A stretch of DNA of 38,313 nt from JAGXQV01 sp964527565 (GTDB lineage: Bacteria; Pseudomonadota; Gammaproteobacteria; Burkholderiales; Sulfuricellaceae): contig CAZGOY010000034.1 of NCBI GenBank assembly GCA_964527565.1, positions 1 through 38,313 on the forward strand. Reading direction: 5' to 3'. Made by a program: the position numbers and the translations under genes. The notes under the pieces were generated by a model. It did no database searches and was not told where the DNA came from. It saw only the letters and a program-made list of their open reading frames with translations. Positions 24,271 through 33,137 of this stretch are shown one piece after another; within the stretch, counting starts at the first letter, position 1, and the number at the start of each line of letters is the position of its first letter.

Positions 24271-24871
24271 CGTAACCCTCCTCGCGGATCACGCGCGGAA
24301 TCATCACGCGGTTTTCCATGCTTACCGGCTGATACACCACGCGGCGCTGTTCCGGGTCGTAACGCATTTCGACGTTGCCGACCAGCGGAAAATCCTTGCG
24401 GAACGGGTGGCCGATGAAGCCGTAGTCCGACAGGATGCGGCGCAGGTCGGGATGCCCGGTGAAAATAATGCCGAACAGGTCGAAGGCTTCGCGTTCGTTC
24501 CAGTTGGCGATCGGCCAAACTTCAACTACCGAATCCAGCATGGGGTATTCGTCGTCCTCGGCGAATACCCGCACGCGCAAGCGCTGGTTGTTGGCATAGG
24601 AAAGCAGGTGAGCCACGGCGGCAAAACGCTTGCCGTCCCAGGTACCGCCTTCCGCTTCGCTGCAGCCGTATTCGCTATAGTCCACGCCGCACAGATCGGT
24701 AAGTTGCTCGAAGCGCAGATCAGGATGGTCACGCAGTTCGTGGGCTATCGCCAGCCAGTCCGTCGCTTTCACCTCGATGGTCAGCTCGCCGACGCATTCC
24801 GTCAACTTGACGATTTTGTCGCCCAGCGCGGCTTGCAGACTTATAGTCAGTTTTTCCAGTTTGGCATTCAT
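24263..24871 (-). CDS. nuoC: NADH-quinone oxidoreductase subunit C
   Basis: This 202-residue protein is the 30-kDa-type subunit. The family signature appears as WNEREAFDLFGIIFTGHPDLRRIL followed by YGFIGHPFRKDFPL. It is structural and holds NuoD in the connecting arm. It starts 4 nt after the nuoB stop and overlaps nuoD by 8 nt. Confidence 0.96.
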   Translation of the reverse strand: MNAKLEKLTISLQAALGDKIVKLTECVGELTIEVKATDWLAIAHELRDHPDLRFEQLTDLCGVDYSEYGCSEAEGGTWDGKRFAAVAHLLSYANNQRLRVRVFAEDDEYPMLDSVVEVWPIANWNEREAFDLFGIIFTGHPDLRRILSDYGFIGHPFRKDFPLVGNVEMRYDPEQRRVVYQPVSMENRVMIPRVIREEGYGA

Positions 24872-24875
24872 GGCA

Positions 24876-25361
24876 TCAGGTTCGTGCGATGGTTTGGGTG
24901 CGTCTGATCTTGTTCTGTATCTGCATCAACCCGTAGAGCAGCGCTTCGGCGGTCGGCGGGCAGCCCGGCACGTAGACGTCGACCGGCACGATGCGGTCGC
25001 AACCGCGCACCACCGAATAAGAATAATGGTAATAACCGCCGCCGTTGGCACAGGAACCCATTGACAGCACCCAGCGCGGTTCGGCCATCTGGTCGTAAAC
25101 CTTGCGCAGGGCGGGTGCCATCTTGTTGGTCAGGGTGCCGGCGACGATCATCAGGTCGGACTGGCGCGGGCTGGGGCGGAACACGATGCCGAAGCGGTCG
25201 AGGTCGTAGCGCGAGGCGCCGGCCTGCATCATTTCCACCGCGCAACACGCGAGGCCGAAGGTCATCGGCCACAGCGAGCCACAACTGGCCCAGTTGAAAA
25301 CGGTGTCGAGGGTGGTGGTGACGTAGCCTTTTTCGAAAACGCCTTGAATACTTACTCCCAT
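24876..25361 (-). CDS. nuoB: NADH-quinone oxidoreductase subunit B (cluster N2)
   Basis: This is a 161-residue subunit. The N2 4Fe-4S ligands are the tandem Cys39-Cys40 (LACCAVEMM), Cys104 (MGSCANGGG) and Cys134 (VPGCPPTAEAL). N2 hands electrons to quinone. The ATG at 25361 has AAAGGAG upstream and overlaps the end of nuoA by 10 nt; an ATG seven codons earlier lacks such support. Confidence 0.97.
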   Translation of the reverse strand: MGVSIQGVFEKGYVTTTLDTVFNWASCGSLWPMTFGLACCAVEMMQAGASRYDLDRFGIVFRPSPRQSDLMIVAGTLTNKMAPALRKVYDQMAEPRWVLSMGSCANGGGYYHYSYSVVRGCDRIVPVDVYVPGCPPTAEALLYGLMQIQNKIRRTQTIART

Positions 25362-25708
25362 TCCAAGGCTCCTTTCATCCACTCATAGACAAAACCCACC
25401 ACCAGGATGCCGAGGAACACGACCATGGCGAGAAAACCAAACAGGCCGATTTCTTCCAGCACTACTGCCCAAGGAAACAGGAAGGCAATTTCCAGGTCGA
25501 ACAGGATGAACAGGATAGCAACCAGATAGTAGCGCACGTCGAATTTCATGCGCGCGTGCTCAAACGCTTCAAATCCACATTCGTAGGGAGAAAGCTTGGC
25601 TTCGTCGGGGCGGCTTGGTCCCAGCAGCTTGCCGAACACCATGGGCACTACCCCCACAGCCAGGCCGACGAACACGAACAACAGGATAGGAAAATAATTT
25701 TCCAGCAT
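25352..25708 (-). CDS. nuoA: NADH-quinone oxidoreductase subunit A
   Basis: This is a 118-residue ND3-type subunit with three transmembrane helices. The loop KLSPYECGFEAF carries the conserved cysteine that gates quinone access, and LFDLEIAFLFPWA holds the conserved acidic residues. It is the first nuo gene. The 108-bp leader to the tRNA shows no unambiguous promoter, so nuo may share the upstream transcript or use a promoter I cannot see. Confidence 0.97.
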   Translation of the reverse strand: MLENYFPILLFVFVGLAVGVVPMVFGKLLGPSRPDEAKLSPYECGFEAFEHARMKFDVRYYLVAILFILFDLEIAFLFPWAVVLEEIGLFGFLAMVVFLGILVVGFVYEWMKGALEWE

Positions 25709-25816
25709 GGGTTTAATGATCCCGCGAGATGATGGAGACTGTGTTTTTTACTGGCCCGGTCGTTGAGTGCGCTGGCCCTCCCCAGACCAAATGCACCCGC
25801 TTTTTTGCTGCTTGTA

Positions 25817-25901
25817 TGGTGCCGATGAGCAGACTCGAACTGCTACGGCTTTCGCCACTACCCCCTCAAGATAGCGTGTCTACCAATTTCACCACATCGG
25901 C
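25817..25901 (-). tRNA. tRNA-Leu (anticodon GAG)
   Basis: Folding by eye gives acceptor GCCGATG with CATCGGC, anticodon stem CTATC/GGTAG around the loop TTGAGGG (anticodon GAG), a long class II variable arm with GGC-GAAA-GCC, T arm AGCAG-TTCGAGT-CTGCT, and an encoded CCA end. It sits between secG and nuoA, matching the secG-leuU neighbourhood of other proteobacteria. Confidence 0.95.
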
Positions 25902-25973
25902 ATGTTACGTATTCCCAGCACACATCGCCTTAATTTCAGGCGGCGATCGCTTGTGCGCCGAGTATAGAAGCTG

Positions 25974-26324
25974 TTATTTCGGTATTTCTCCTGACTTTCC
26001 TGCCGGAACCGGCACGTCAGGCGTGGTATTCGCTGCGGGCGCCGCCGGTTGCAGCACCGTCTTCTGCGACTCCATCAGCCCGACCGGCTTGGTTTTCTGC
26101 CCGGAGAGGTAGGTTAGCCCCATGCTGGTGATGAAGAAGACGGTTGCCAATATCGCTGTGGCGCGGCTCAGGAAGTTGGCCGAACCGCTTGATCCGAACA
26201 AGCTGCCGGACGCGCCACTACCAAAGGCGGCGCCCATGTCCGCCCCCTTGCCGTGCTGCATCAGCACCAGACCGACAACGCCCAGCGCTACCGCCACATG
26301 AACCACCCAAAGCAACGTTTCCAT
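25974..26324 (-). CDS. secG: SecG, preprotein translocase subunit
   Basis: This is a 116-residue protein with two membrane helices (about 3-22 and 52-72). Between them lies the conserved HGKGADMGAAFGSGASGSLFGSSGSANFL loop; the C-terminus is a variable Pro/Ala tail. SecG assists SecYEG during protein export. It is flanked by tpiA upstream and tRNA-Leu downstream, the standard order. Confidence 0.95.
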   Translation of the reverse strand: METLLWVVHVAVALGVVGLVLMQHGKGADMGAAFGSGASGSLFGSSGSANFLSRATAILATVFFITSMGLTYLSGQKTKPVGLMESQKTVLQPAAPAANTTPDVPVPAGKSGEIPK

Positions 26325-26348
26325 AAATTCCCAGCTAAATGTCTAACA

Positions 26349-27101
26349 CTAACCCGCCGAGCGGCAGATCGTCAAAAACTCATTGGCATCAAGGGCGGCG
26401 CCGCCGATCAGACCGCCGTCAATATCCGGCATGGAGAACAATTCTGCCGCATTCGCGCCTTTTACGCTACCCCCGTACTGGATCACCAATCCGTCCGCCA
26501 CTCCCTTGTCAAGCGCGGCAATCTTGCCGCGGATAAAGGCATGAACGGCTTGCGCCTGATCCGGCGACGCGGTTTTTCCGGTGCCGATAGCCCATACCGG
26601 CTCATAGGCCACGATGGCCTGTTTCAGACTTTCCACACCTGCGGCTTGTATGACCGCATCCAGTTGGCGCGCCACCACCTGTTCGGTGATATTGGTCTCG
26701 CGTTCCTGCAAGGTTTCTCCGACGCACAGGATGGGCGTCAAACCGGCCTTCTGTGCAGCAACATACTTGGCAGCCACCGTCATGTCGTCGTCGCCGAACA
26801 GCGCACGGCGCTCGGAATGGCCGACGATGGCATATTTACAGCCGAAATCCAGCAGCATGGCAGCGGACACTTCGCCCGTGAATGCACCCTTTTCGTGCTG
26901 ACTGAGATTCTGCGCGCCCCAGGCGATCTTGCCGCCCTGCAACAGGGACTGTATTTGGGCCAGATAAGGGAATGGCACGCATACCGCGCAATCCACCGCC
27001 CCCAAGCTCGCCGCCCCGGCCAGCAAGCCGTCCAGCAGCGCCTTGTTCTGGGACAGGCTCCCGTGCATTTTCCAGTTTCCAGCGACCAGTTTTCTGCGCA
27101 T
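26349..27101 (-). CDS. tpiA: Triosephosphate isomerase
   Basis: This is a 250-residue TIM-barrel enzyme. Active-site residues are Lys11 (GNWKMHG), His95 (VGHSERR) and Glu167 (AYEPVWAIGTG); the phosphate-binding GGSVKGANA lies near the end. It interconverts dihydroxyacetone phosphate and glyceraldehyde 3-phosphate in glycolysis and gluconeogenesis. I start at MRRKLVAGNWK because the family begins there. It lies 24 nt before secG and is divergent from tadA. Confidence 0.97.
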   Translation of the reverse strand: MRRKLVAGNWKMHGSLSQNKALLDGLLAGAASLGAVDCAVCVPFPYLAQIQSLLQGGKIAWGAQNLSQHEKGAFTGEVSAAMLLDFGCKYAIVGHSERRALFGDDDMTVAAKYVAAQKAGLTPILCVGETLQERETNITEQVVARQLDAVIQAAGVESLKQAIVAYEPVWAIGTGKTASPDQAQAVHAFIRGKIAALDKGVADGLVIQYGGSVKGANAAELFSMPDIDGGLIGGAALDANEFLTICRSAG

Positions 27102-27252
27102 GGCGACTCCCCTGTTTTGCAAAGTGTCGCATGGTACGCATGATGCTCTTGCCGGTCAATCCCGCAATAACAGTGTGTGCATGGGAAATCTTGCTGGTTG
27201 GTCCTTGAGGGCTGTTGGAGCGCAGCCATCCCATCCGGGTTAGAATTGCAGG

Positions 27253-27720
27253 ATGAACGATGAGGATTACATGCGCGCGGCAATTGCCCTGGCGCGTCAG
27301 GCGTGGGAGGCGGGCGAGGTGCCGGTTGGCGCGGTGGTGGTCAAGGATGGGGAAATCGTCGGGCGCGGCTTTAACGCGCCCATATCGCGCCATGATCCGA
27401 CTGCACATGCCGAAATCATGGCATTGCGGGATGCGTCTGCGCGCCTCGGCAATTACCGGCTGCCTGGTTGCTCCCTTTACGTCAATATCGAACCTTGTGC
27501 CATGTGTGCCGGGGCGATCATCCATGCGCGCATCGCTCGGGTGGTCTACGGCGCGGCCGATTTGAAGACGGGTGCATGCGGCAGCGTGATAGACCTGTTC
27601 GGCGAGGCGCGCTTGAATTATCATGCCGTTGTCATTCCCGGAGTGATGGCGGGGGAAGGCGGTGCGCTGCTGAGCGCCTTTTTTGCCGAACGGCGTAGCA
27701 GGAAGAATCATGCGGATTGA
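27253..27720 (+). CDS. tadA: TadA, tRNA adenosine(34) deaminase
   Basis: This is a 155-residue zinc deaminase. It has His52 and Glu54 in TAHAEI and Cys82 and Cys85 in PCAMC. It converts adenosine 34 of tRNA-Arg(ACG) to inosine. VNIEPC instead of the usual VTLEPC is a mild variation. The last bases overlap the start of the next gene by 11 nt. Confidence 0.95.
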   Translation: MNDEDYMRAAIALARQAWEAGEVPVGAVVVKDGEIVGRGFNAPISRHDPTAHAEIMALRDASARLGNYRLPGCSLYVNIEPCAMCAGAIIHARIARVVYGAADLKTGACGSVIDLFGEARLNYHAVVIPGVMAGEGGALLSAFFAERRSRKNHAD

Positions 27721-28189
27721 AGTCAGCATTCCTGGGCAGACGTTGCGCCTGTTCGACGAGGCTGGGGCGCTGGTGCAGGTTAGCCCGGTTTCTACGGCTG
27801 CCAACGGCGCGGGGGAGCTATGCGGCAGTTATTGCACGCCGCGCGGAAAGCATGTTGTACGCGCCAGGATTGGTGACGGGCAGCCGCTGAACAGCGTATT
27901 CGTGAGAAGGCGGCCCACCGGTGAAATATACACGCCGGAGCTGGCGTTGCAATATCCCGGTCGCGACTGGATATTGACGCGCATCCTGTGGTTGTCCGGG
28001 TGTGAGCTTGGCATGAACCGCCTTGGCGAGGTCGATACCATGCGGCGCTATATCTATATTCATGGCACGCCGGATGAGGTGGCGCTGGGGGAACCTGCTT
28101 CGCGAGGTTGCGTGCGCATGCACAATGCCGATTTACTGCCTCTGTTTGAACGCGTCGCAGCGGGAACGGCAGTGGAAATTTCCGGCTGA
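27710..28189 (+). CDS. L,D-transpeptidase (YkuD) family protein
   Basis: This is a 159-residue protein with a YkuD domain: IYIHGTPDE (His118) and EPASRGCVRMHNADL (catalytic Cys134). YkuD enzymes make or edit 3-3 cross-links in peptidoglycan or attach proteins to it. The start at 27710 has AGGAAG upstream and overlaps tadA, so the pair is coupled. Unusually, no signal peptide or lipobox precedes the domain, although the substrate is outside the membrane. Either export is unconventional or the role differs. Confidence 0.85.
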   Translation: MRIEVSIPGQTLRLFDEAGALVQVSPVSTAANGAGELCGSYCTPRGKHVVRARIGDGQPLNSVFVRRRPTGEIYTPELALQYPGRDWILTRILWLSGCELGMNRLGEVDTMRRYIYIHGTPDEVALGEPASRGCVRMHNADLLPLFERVAAGTAVEISG

Positions 28190-28265
28190 ATCCCTGCAAG
28201 GGCCGCAGAAAGCGGATTTGACCCCAGTGATAAAGGACTTTAATATCCTGTCTATGCGGTCACAC

Positions 28266-28308
28266 TAGGGGAATCCCCTACCCTGACCGTATATTGGCCT
28301 ACTAGGCC
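28266..28308. promoter_or_regulatory. Two adjacent palindromes upstream of the chemoreceptor
   Basis: TAGGGGAATCCCCTA (28266-28280, symmetric except the centre) and GGCCTACTAGGCC (28296-28308) stand 15 bp apart in the 212-bp gap before the chemoreceptor. They are too far upstream (about 95-135 bp) to be a terminator of the previous gene with a T-tract. I read them as regulator binding sites, but I cannot name the regulator. Confidence 0.4.
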
Positions 28309-28401
28309 GGATGGGAATATCCTGCTGTTTTATGATGTTCTGAAACTAACTAAAATTGAGCAATTTGCGAATTTTCTATTCCCTGATGGAGAGCGGTGCT
28401 G

Positions 28402-30021
28402 ATGAGTAAAGTCCATGATCTGAAAATCTGGGTGCGCCTGGTGGCGGTGATCTGGCTGATGCTGTTCATCGCCTGGGCGATCCTGATTTTCTGGGCGGCA
28501 CACGAACAGCGCGAGTTTGCCGCCGGGCAGGCGCGCGACTTCTCCAAAAGCGTACACAAGATGACCATGGCCAGCCTTACCGGCATGATGCTTACCGGCA
28601 CGGTAGCGCAACGCGCGGTGTATCTCGACCAGATCCGCCAGTCCGACGACATCAAGGAGTTGCGCGTGATCCGCGGTGAAGGCGTGTCCAAGCAATATGG
28701 TCCCGGTGCTGCGGAAGAGAGCAAGACCGATGCCGTCGAGCAACAGGTGCTGCAAAGCGGCCAGCCATTTTTCCAGGAGCAGGAGGACGCTTCCGGTTCC
28801 AGCTTGCGCGCGATCATTCCGGCCACGGCGCAGAAGAACTACCTCGGCAAGGATTGCCTGATGTGCCACATTGTTCCCGAGGGCACGGTGCTGGGAGCGG
28901 TGAGCATGCGCATTTCGCTCGACAAGGCCAACGTGGCGGTACGCGATTTGACCCTGCACATCGTCTTTGTGGCGATTGGCTTGAGCATTCCCCTGCTGCT
29001 GTTCATCTATCTGTTTATCTCGCGCTTCGTCACCAGGCCGCTTGAGTCCATGACCAACGGTCTGCGCGACATCGCTCAGGGCGAGGGCGACCTGACGCGC
29101 CGCCTGCCGGTGCAAAGTCGCGACGAGATCGGCGAGGCTGCGATGGTGTTCAACCAGATGATGGACAAGTTCCGCGATCTGATCCGCCATGTCAGCGAGT
29201 CGGCTTCCCAGGTTTCATCAGCCGCCAAGGGCTTGTCCGCCAGCGCCGAACAGGTGGCATATGGTTCCACGCAGCAGAGTGAAAAGTCCGCGCTGATCGT
29301 GACCGCGGTGAGCGAAATGGCGGCCAGCATCGGATCCGTTGCCCTGACGACGGGGCAGGTGCAACACCATTCACAGGAAACCCTCGATCGGTCGGTCGAG
29401 GGTAACGAAAGCCTGTCCGTGCTGCTCGGCGAAATCAGCCAGGTGGAGGATTCCGTAAGCGGCATTGCCACCTCGGTCGAAGAATTCGTGCGCAGCACCA
29501 GCCAGATCACCGCCATGACGCGCCAGGTCAAGGATATAGCCGAGCAGACCAATCTGCTCGCCCTCAACGCAGCCATCGAAGCAGCGCGCGCTGGCGAGCA
29601 GGGACGAGGGTTTGCCGTGGTGGCGGACGAGGTGAGGAAACTGGCGGAAAAATCGGCCAGTTCCGCCAACGAAATCGACACGGTGACCCAATTGCTGTCG
29701 CGTCAGTCCAGCATTGTTGAAACCTCCATTCAGGAAGGGCGGCAGCACTTGAACAGCAGCCAGGATGCGCTGGAAAATGCGGCGGTCGTGCTGTCCACGG
29801 CCGGCGAGTCGGTGCGGGCGGTGACGTATGAATTGTTGAGCATTGTTTCTTCTTCCGAGGAACAGCGCGCCACCAGCGAGCAGGTGGCCAACAACGTCAG
29901 GGATATTGCGGGGATGGCACAGGATAATGCCAGGGCGAATCAGCAGTCCGTGGCCGCCGCGCGCAACCTGGAAGAGTTGGCCACCGGCCTGCAGGATCTG
30001 GTGCAACACTTCAAGGTCTGA
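28402..30021 (+). CDS. Methyl-accepting chemotaxis protein with c-type heme motif in the sensor domain
   Basis: This is a 539-residue protein. TM1 (about 10-33) and TM2 (about 183-208) bracket a periplasmic sensor domain. Near its end the domain has DCLMCH (Cys152, Cys155, His156), a CxxCH heme c attachment motif, followed by GTVLGAVSMRISL. HAMP spans about 208-262 and the signalling domain contains the hairpin TNLLALNAAIEAARAGEQGRGF (from 383). There is no C-terminal NWETF-type CheR-tethering pentapeptide. Periplasmic heme c chemoreceptors are known from Geobacter, where they are thought to sense redox or gases. The GGAGA before 28402 sets the start; GTG at 28396 is an alternative. The 3' end overlaps the convergent transglutaminase gene by 11 bp. 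Confidence 0.9.
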   Translation: MSKVHDLKIWVRLVAVIWLMLFIAWAILIFWAAHEQREFAAGQARDFSKSVHKMTMASLTGMMLTGTVAQRAVYLDQIRQSDDIKELRVIRGEGVSKQYGPGAAEESKTDAVEQQVLQSGQPFFQEQEDASGSSLRAIIPATAQKNYLGKDCLMCHIVPEGTVLGAVSMRISLDKANVAVRDLTLHIVFVAIGLSIPLLLFIYLFISRFVTRPLESMTNGLRDIAQGEGDLTRRLPVQSRDEIGEAAMVFNQMMDKFRDLIRHVSESASQVSSAAKGLSASAEQVAYGSTQQSEKSALIVTAVSEMAASIGSVALTTGQVQHHSQETLDRSVEGNESLSVLLGEISQVEDSVSGIATSVEEFVRSTSQITAMTRQVKDIAEQTNLLALNAAIEAARAGEQGRGFAVVADEVRKLAEKSASSANEIDTVTQLLSRQSSIVETSIQEGRQHLNSSQDALENAAVVLSTAGESVRAVTYELLSIVSSSEEQRATSEQVANNVRDIAGMAQDNARANQQSVAAARNLEELATGLQDLVQHFKV

Positions 30022-31978
30022 ACAGCCACACCAGCTTCCTCAGCTTTCTCAATTGCTCGTCACGCCCCGGAGCGGCGTTCGGACGGTAGCGCAGGGCGAT
30101 GTATAGATCGCTGATACGCGCCACGCTGCCCGCCAAATCAGGCCGCAGTTGCACGATGCGAGCGGCATGGGCGGCAGGCCCCTCTTCCGCGCGGCGCCCC
30201 AGCCCAGCCTGTGCCAGGCGCGCGCAAAAACGCCGGTAGGCGGCCACCGCCGGATCCTGCGGGCGGGTGCGCAAGCGCCACAGCAGCGTCGCCGCAAAAA
30301 ACAGCATCAATCCCCCGATGCCTGTCAGCAAGCCGTAGATCATGCCGCGCGCGCTTTCCAGACCCATGCCCAGGCGCGAAAGCAATTCATGCTGGCGTCG
30401 GTGGCTGTAGCCCAACACCCACTTGTGCCAGTTGTAATTCACCAGGTCCATGCCGAAGCGCAACTGCCGCAGCCAGTCCGGGTTCAGGCGCGTAAACAGC
30501 GGCAGCGCTTCGCCCGAGGGCAGCGCGTCCAGCAGCCCGGCTTCCGCCGTCACGCGCTGCGGGGCGATGCGCGCGGTGGGGTCGATGCGCACCCAGCCTT
30601 GGTCTTCCAGCCACACTTCAGCCCAGGCGTGGGCATCCGACTGGCGCACGATGAGGTAGTTGCCGATGGGGTTGTGTTCACCGCCCTGATAGCCGGTGAC
30701 CACGCGTGCCGGAACGCCGGCCGCGCGCATCAGAAACACGAAGCTGCCGGCATAGTGCTCGCAAAAGCCGCGCCGAGAGCCGAACAGAAAATCGTCCACC
30801 GCATGCCTGCCCAGTGGCGGCGGCGATAGCGTGTAGAAAAACGCCTCGCGGGTAAACATGTCGAGCGCGGCATCGACGATTTCCCTTCCGTTGCGGGCGT
30901 TCTCGCGCCACGATTCCCCCAGTTGCCGTGCCTGCGGGTTGAAGTCGGACGGCAGTTGCAGGGCGTGGCGGCGCGCCACAGGGCGCAATTCGGTTTCCAC
31001 CCGGTATTTGGGTTGAGAAGTGATCTGATAGCGCAGGCGCTGACGCGCGGGGGCGGCGGCGAGCACCTGAAAATCGTCGCTCATGCTGCTGGAAGGCGGC
31101 AGGGTCAGCGGAAAATCCAGGGCGAACAGCCAATGCTGGTCATGCGGCTCAAGCGTAATGGTATAGGTAAGCGGCTCGCCTTCGGCATACAGCGTCACCG
31201 CAGCCGGGCGCCGCTGCGGACCGGCGCTCCAGGTGCGGCCGTCGAAATGCCAGAATACCGGGCCGCGCCAATAGCGCAATTCGGGAGCGGGGGCCGCGCC
31301 CACGAATTCAGCGCGAAAGGCCACCGCCCTGGAAAGCCCCAGGCTGCTGATGTCGCCTGGCGACATGCTGTTGCTCAGGCCGGTCACGGCATTTTGTGCC
31401 GGTGCCGGGACGCCCCATAGCGGACTTTGCGCGCGCGGGAAGAGTACGAAGAGCACAATCATCACCGGCAATCCCTGCGCCAGCAACAGGGTAGCCAAGC
31501 GCAGTTTCGGCTTGAGCGCCAGGGTCGGGGCGGGCAGGTTCAACCCGATCAGGGTGGCGGTGATGGCCAGCACCGCCACCAGCATGTACAAACCCATCAG
31601 AATGCTCTGCGAATACAGGAAATTGGTGATAACCAGAAAGTACCCGAGAAAAATCATGACGATGCCGTCGCGCACCGAACGCATTTCCATCAGCTTGAGC
31701 GCCAGCATGACGATCAGCAAGGCGACGCCGGCATCGCGCCCGGTAATGGTGCGGTAAGTGAGCAGCACGCCCGCCCCGGCGGTGAGCGCCAGGGCCAGCA
31801 ACAGCCACTTGTTGGGCAGCGGCAGGCCACGCCTTGCGGCTACCCAGCGCCACGCCCCCAATGCCACGCACAACACGGTGATCCACGGCGGCAGATGTTC
31901 GACATGCGGGACGATGATCCATGCCAGCGCCAGCAGCAGCCAGGGAATGTTGCGTTGCAGGGCCGGTGCGACGGTCAT
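30011..31978 (-). CDS. tgpA: TgpA-type membrane transglutaminase (DUF3488 - transglutaminase core - DUF4129)
   Basis: This is a 655-residue protein. The N-terminal 200 residues hold about six transmembrane helices (DUF3488). A periplasmic transglutaminase-like domain carries the triad Cys406 (GFCEHYAGSF), His450 (DAHAWAEVW) and Asp466 (RIDPTA). One more helix near 555-575 (IYGLLTGIGGLMLFFAATLLW) leads to a cytoplasmic DUF4129 tail. It is related to Pseudomonas TgpA, which is essential there. Its substrate is unknown. The usual companions (MoxR ATPase and DUF58 protein) are not next to it, as cheV stands upstream. Confidence 0.9.
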   Translation of the reverse strand: MTVAPALQRNIPWLLLALAWIIVPHVEHLPPWITVLCVALGAWRWVAARRGLPLPNKWLLLALALTAGAGVLLTYRTITGRDAGVALLIVMLALKLMEMRSVRDGIVMIFLGYFLVITNFLYSQSILMGLYMLVAVLAITATLIGLNLPAPTLALKPKLRLATLLLAQGLPVMIVLFVLFPRAQSPLWGVPAPAQNAVTGLSNSMSPGDISSLGLSRAVAFRAEFVGAAPAPELRYWRGPVFWHFDGRTWSAGPQRRPAAVTLYAEGEPLTYTITLEPHDQHWLFALDFPLTLPPSSSMSDDFQVLAAAPARQRLRYQITSQPKYRVETELRPVARRHALQLPSDFNPQARQLGESWRENARNGREIVDAALDMFTREAFFYTLSPPPLGRHAVDDFLFGSRRGFCEHYAGSFVFLMRAAGVPARVVTGYQGGEHNPIGNYLIVRQSDAHAWAEVWLEDQGWVRIDPTARIAPQRVTAEAGLLDALPSGEALPLFTRLNPDWLRQLRFGMDLVNYNWHKWVLGYSHRRQHELLSRLGMGLESARGMIYGLLTGIGGLMLFFAATLLWRLRTRPQDPAVAAYRRFCARLAQAGLGRRAEEGPAAHAARIVQLRPDLAGSVARISDLYIALRYRPNAAPGRDEQLRKLRKLVWLFRP

Positions 31979-31994
31979 TGGGGAGAATGCCCCT

Positions 31995-32969
31995 TCAGGC
32001 CGTCAGCGGTGGGCTTTCGCCCATTTTGAGATAATGGGTGATGGCGTCGGCGAGTTTCTGCGGTTGCAGTTTGGAGACGTAGGCTTCCACGCCCACGGCA
32101 CGCCCCATGTGCTCATTCACCGAACTCAACGAGGAATACATCAGGACGGGAATGCCGACGAAACGCGGGTCGCTCTTGATGTTCTTGGTCAACACGTAGC
32201 CATCCATTTCCGGCATTTCCACGTCGGTAAGCACCAACTGGATGTGTTGATTGACCAGTTCGCCGCGGGACTCGGCTTCCCCGGCGATTTTTTGCAGGCT
32301 TTCCCAACCCTGCCTGCCGTTGTTGGCAAACACCGAGCGCACGCCCAGGGCGTCCATGGTGCGCTGTATCTGGCCGCGCGCGGTGGCCGAATCGTCGGCG
32401 TAAAACACCGTGTAGGTCTTGTCGCGGGGTTGTTCCACCGGGCGAATCAATTCGAACTGCTTGCTGTCGTCGTAGCGGGTGGTTTCGGAAAGGATTTTTT
32501 CCATGTCGATCATCATTACCAGGCGCTTGTCGGCCAGTTCAGTGACGGCGGTGACCAGGCCGCCCATCTGCATGTTGAGCATGTCGGGCGGCACCCTCAT
32601 CACCGACCAGTCCAGGCGCATGATGGTATCGACCGCCTCCACCAGAAAACCCTGGATATGCTGGTTATATTCGGTGACCACCATGATCTGCGGTTTTTCC
32701 TCGGGCTCGATGCCGACGTATTTCACCAGATCGACCACCGGCACCAGTTGGCCGCGCAGGCTGACCATGCCTTCGACGGCATTGGGCATTTCCGGGGCGG
32801 CGGTGATCGGCGGCACGCGCATGACTTCGCGCACCTTGAAGACATTGACGCCGAAAGTTTCGCGCCGTCCGCTACGCTGGTCGAATCCCAGGCTGAAGAG
32901 CAGGATTTCCAGCTTGTTGGTGCCCGCCAACTTGGAGCGTTCGTCGATTTTTTTAAACAGTTCCGACAT
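31995..32969 (-). CDS. cheV: CheV, chemotaxis coupling protein with receiver domain
   Basis: This is a 324-residue protein. Residues about 1-175 are a CheW domain (FGVNVFKVREVMRVPP, VEGMVSLRGQLVPVVDL). Residues about 190-315 are a response-regulator receiver with ADDSATAR acidic residues, phospho-acceptor Asp249 (LVLTDVEMPEMDGY) and the SK motif in YVSKLQP. CheV couples chemoreceptors to CheA and may act as a phosphate sink. AAGGGG precedes the ATG. It is near the chemoreceptor at 28402 but transcribed the other way. Confidence 0.95.
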   Translation of the reverse strand: MSELFKKIDERSKLAGTNKLEILLFSLGFDQRSGRRETFGVNVFKVREVMRVPPITAAPEMPNAVEGMVSLRGQLVPVVDLVKYVGIEPEEKPQIMVVTEYNQHIQGFLVEAVDTIMRLDWSVMRVPPDMLNMQMGGLVTAVTELADKRLVMMIDMEKILSETTRYDDSKQFELIRPVEQPRDKTYTVFYADDSATARGQIQRTMDALGVRSVFANNGRQGWESLQKIAGEAESRGELVNQHIQLVLTDVEMPEMDGYVLTKNIKSDPRFVGIPVLMYSSLSSVNEHMGRAVGVEAYVSKLQPQKLADAITHYLKMGESPPLTA

Positions 32970-33031
32970 GTTGCGATTCCCCTTGCCGAAAGCCCTCCCT
33001 TAGCGGAAGGGGGTGGATTTTTTTGCCCATT

Positions 33032-33063
33032 ACTTTAGCAGGGTTTCAGCGAAAAATGTCAAT
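33032..33063 (-). promoter_or_regulatory. Possible cheV promoter
   Basis: On the minus strand a perfect -35 TTGACA (33058-33063) is followed by GCTAAAGT (33032-33039), which offers only mediocre -10 choices at 18-20 nt spacing. No FliA-type flagellar promoter is visible. The MITE at 33138 lies just upstream. Confidence 0.25.
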
Positions 33064-33137
33064 GTCTTAAAAACGCGCGGGGCGGCATGAGCCGGACAAG
33101 GGCTGCTCTCATCCCCAAGTTTGGTTTCGGAGTTCAA

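Noticed and set aside
27102..27252. Promoter for tadA with TAGAAT at 27241
   Set aside because: A plausible -10 but no -35 at proper spacing and very close to the ATG; I could not support it.
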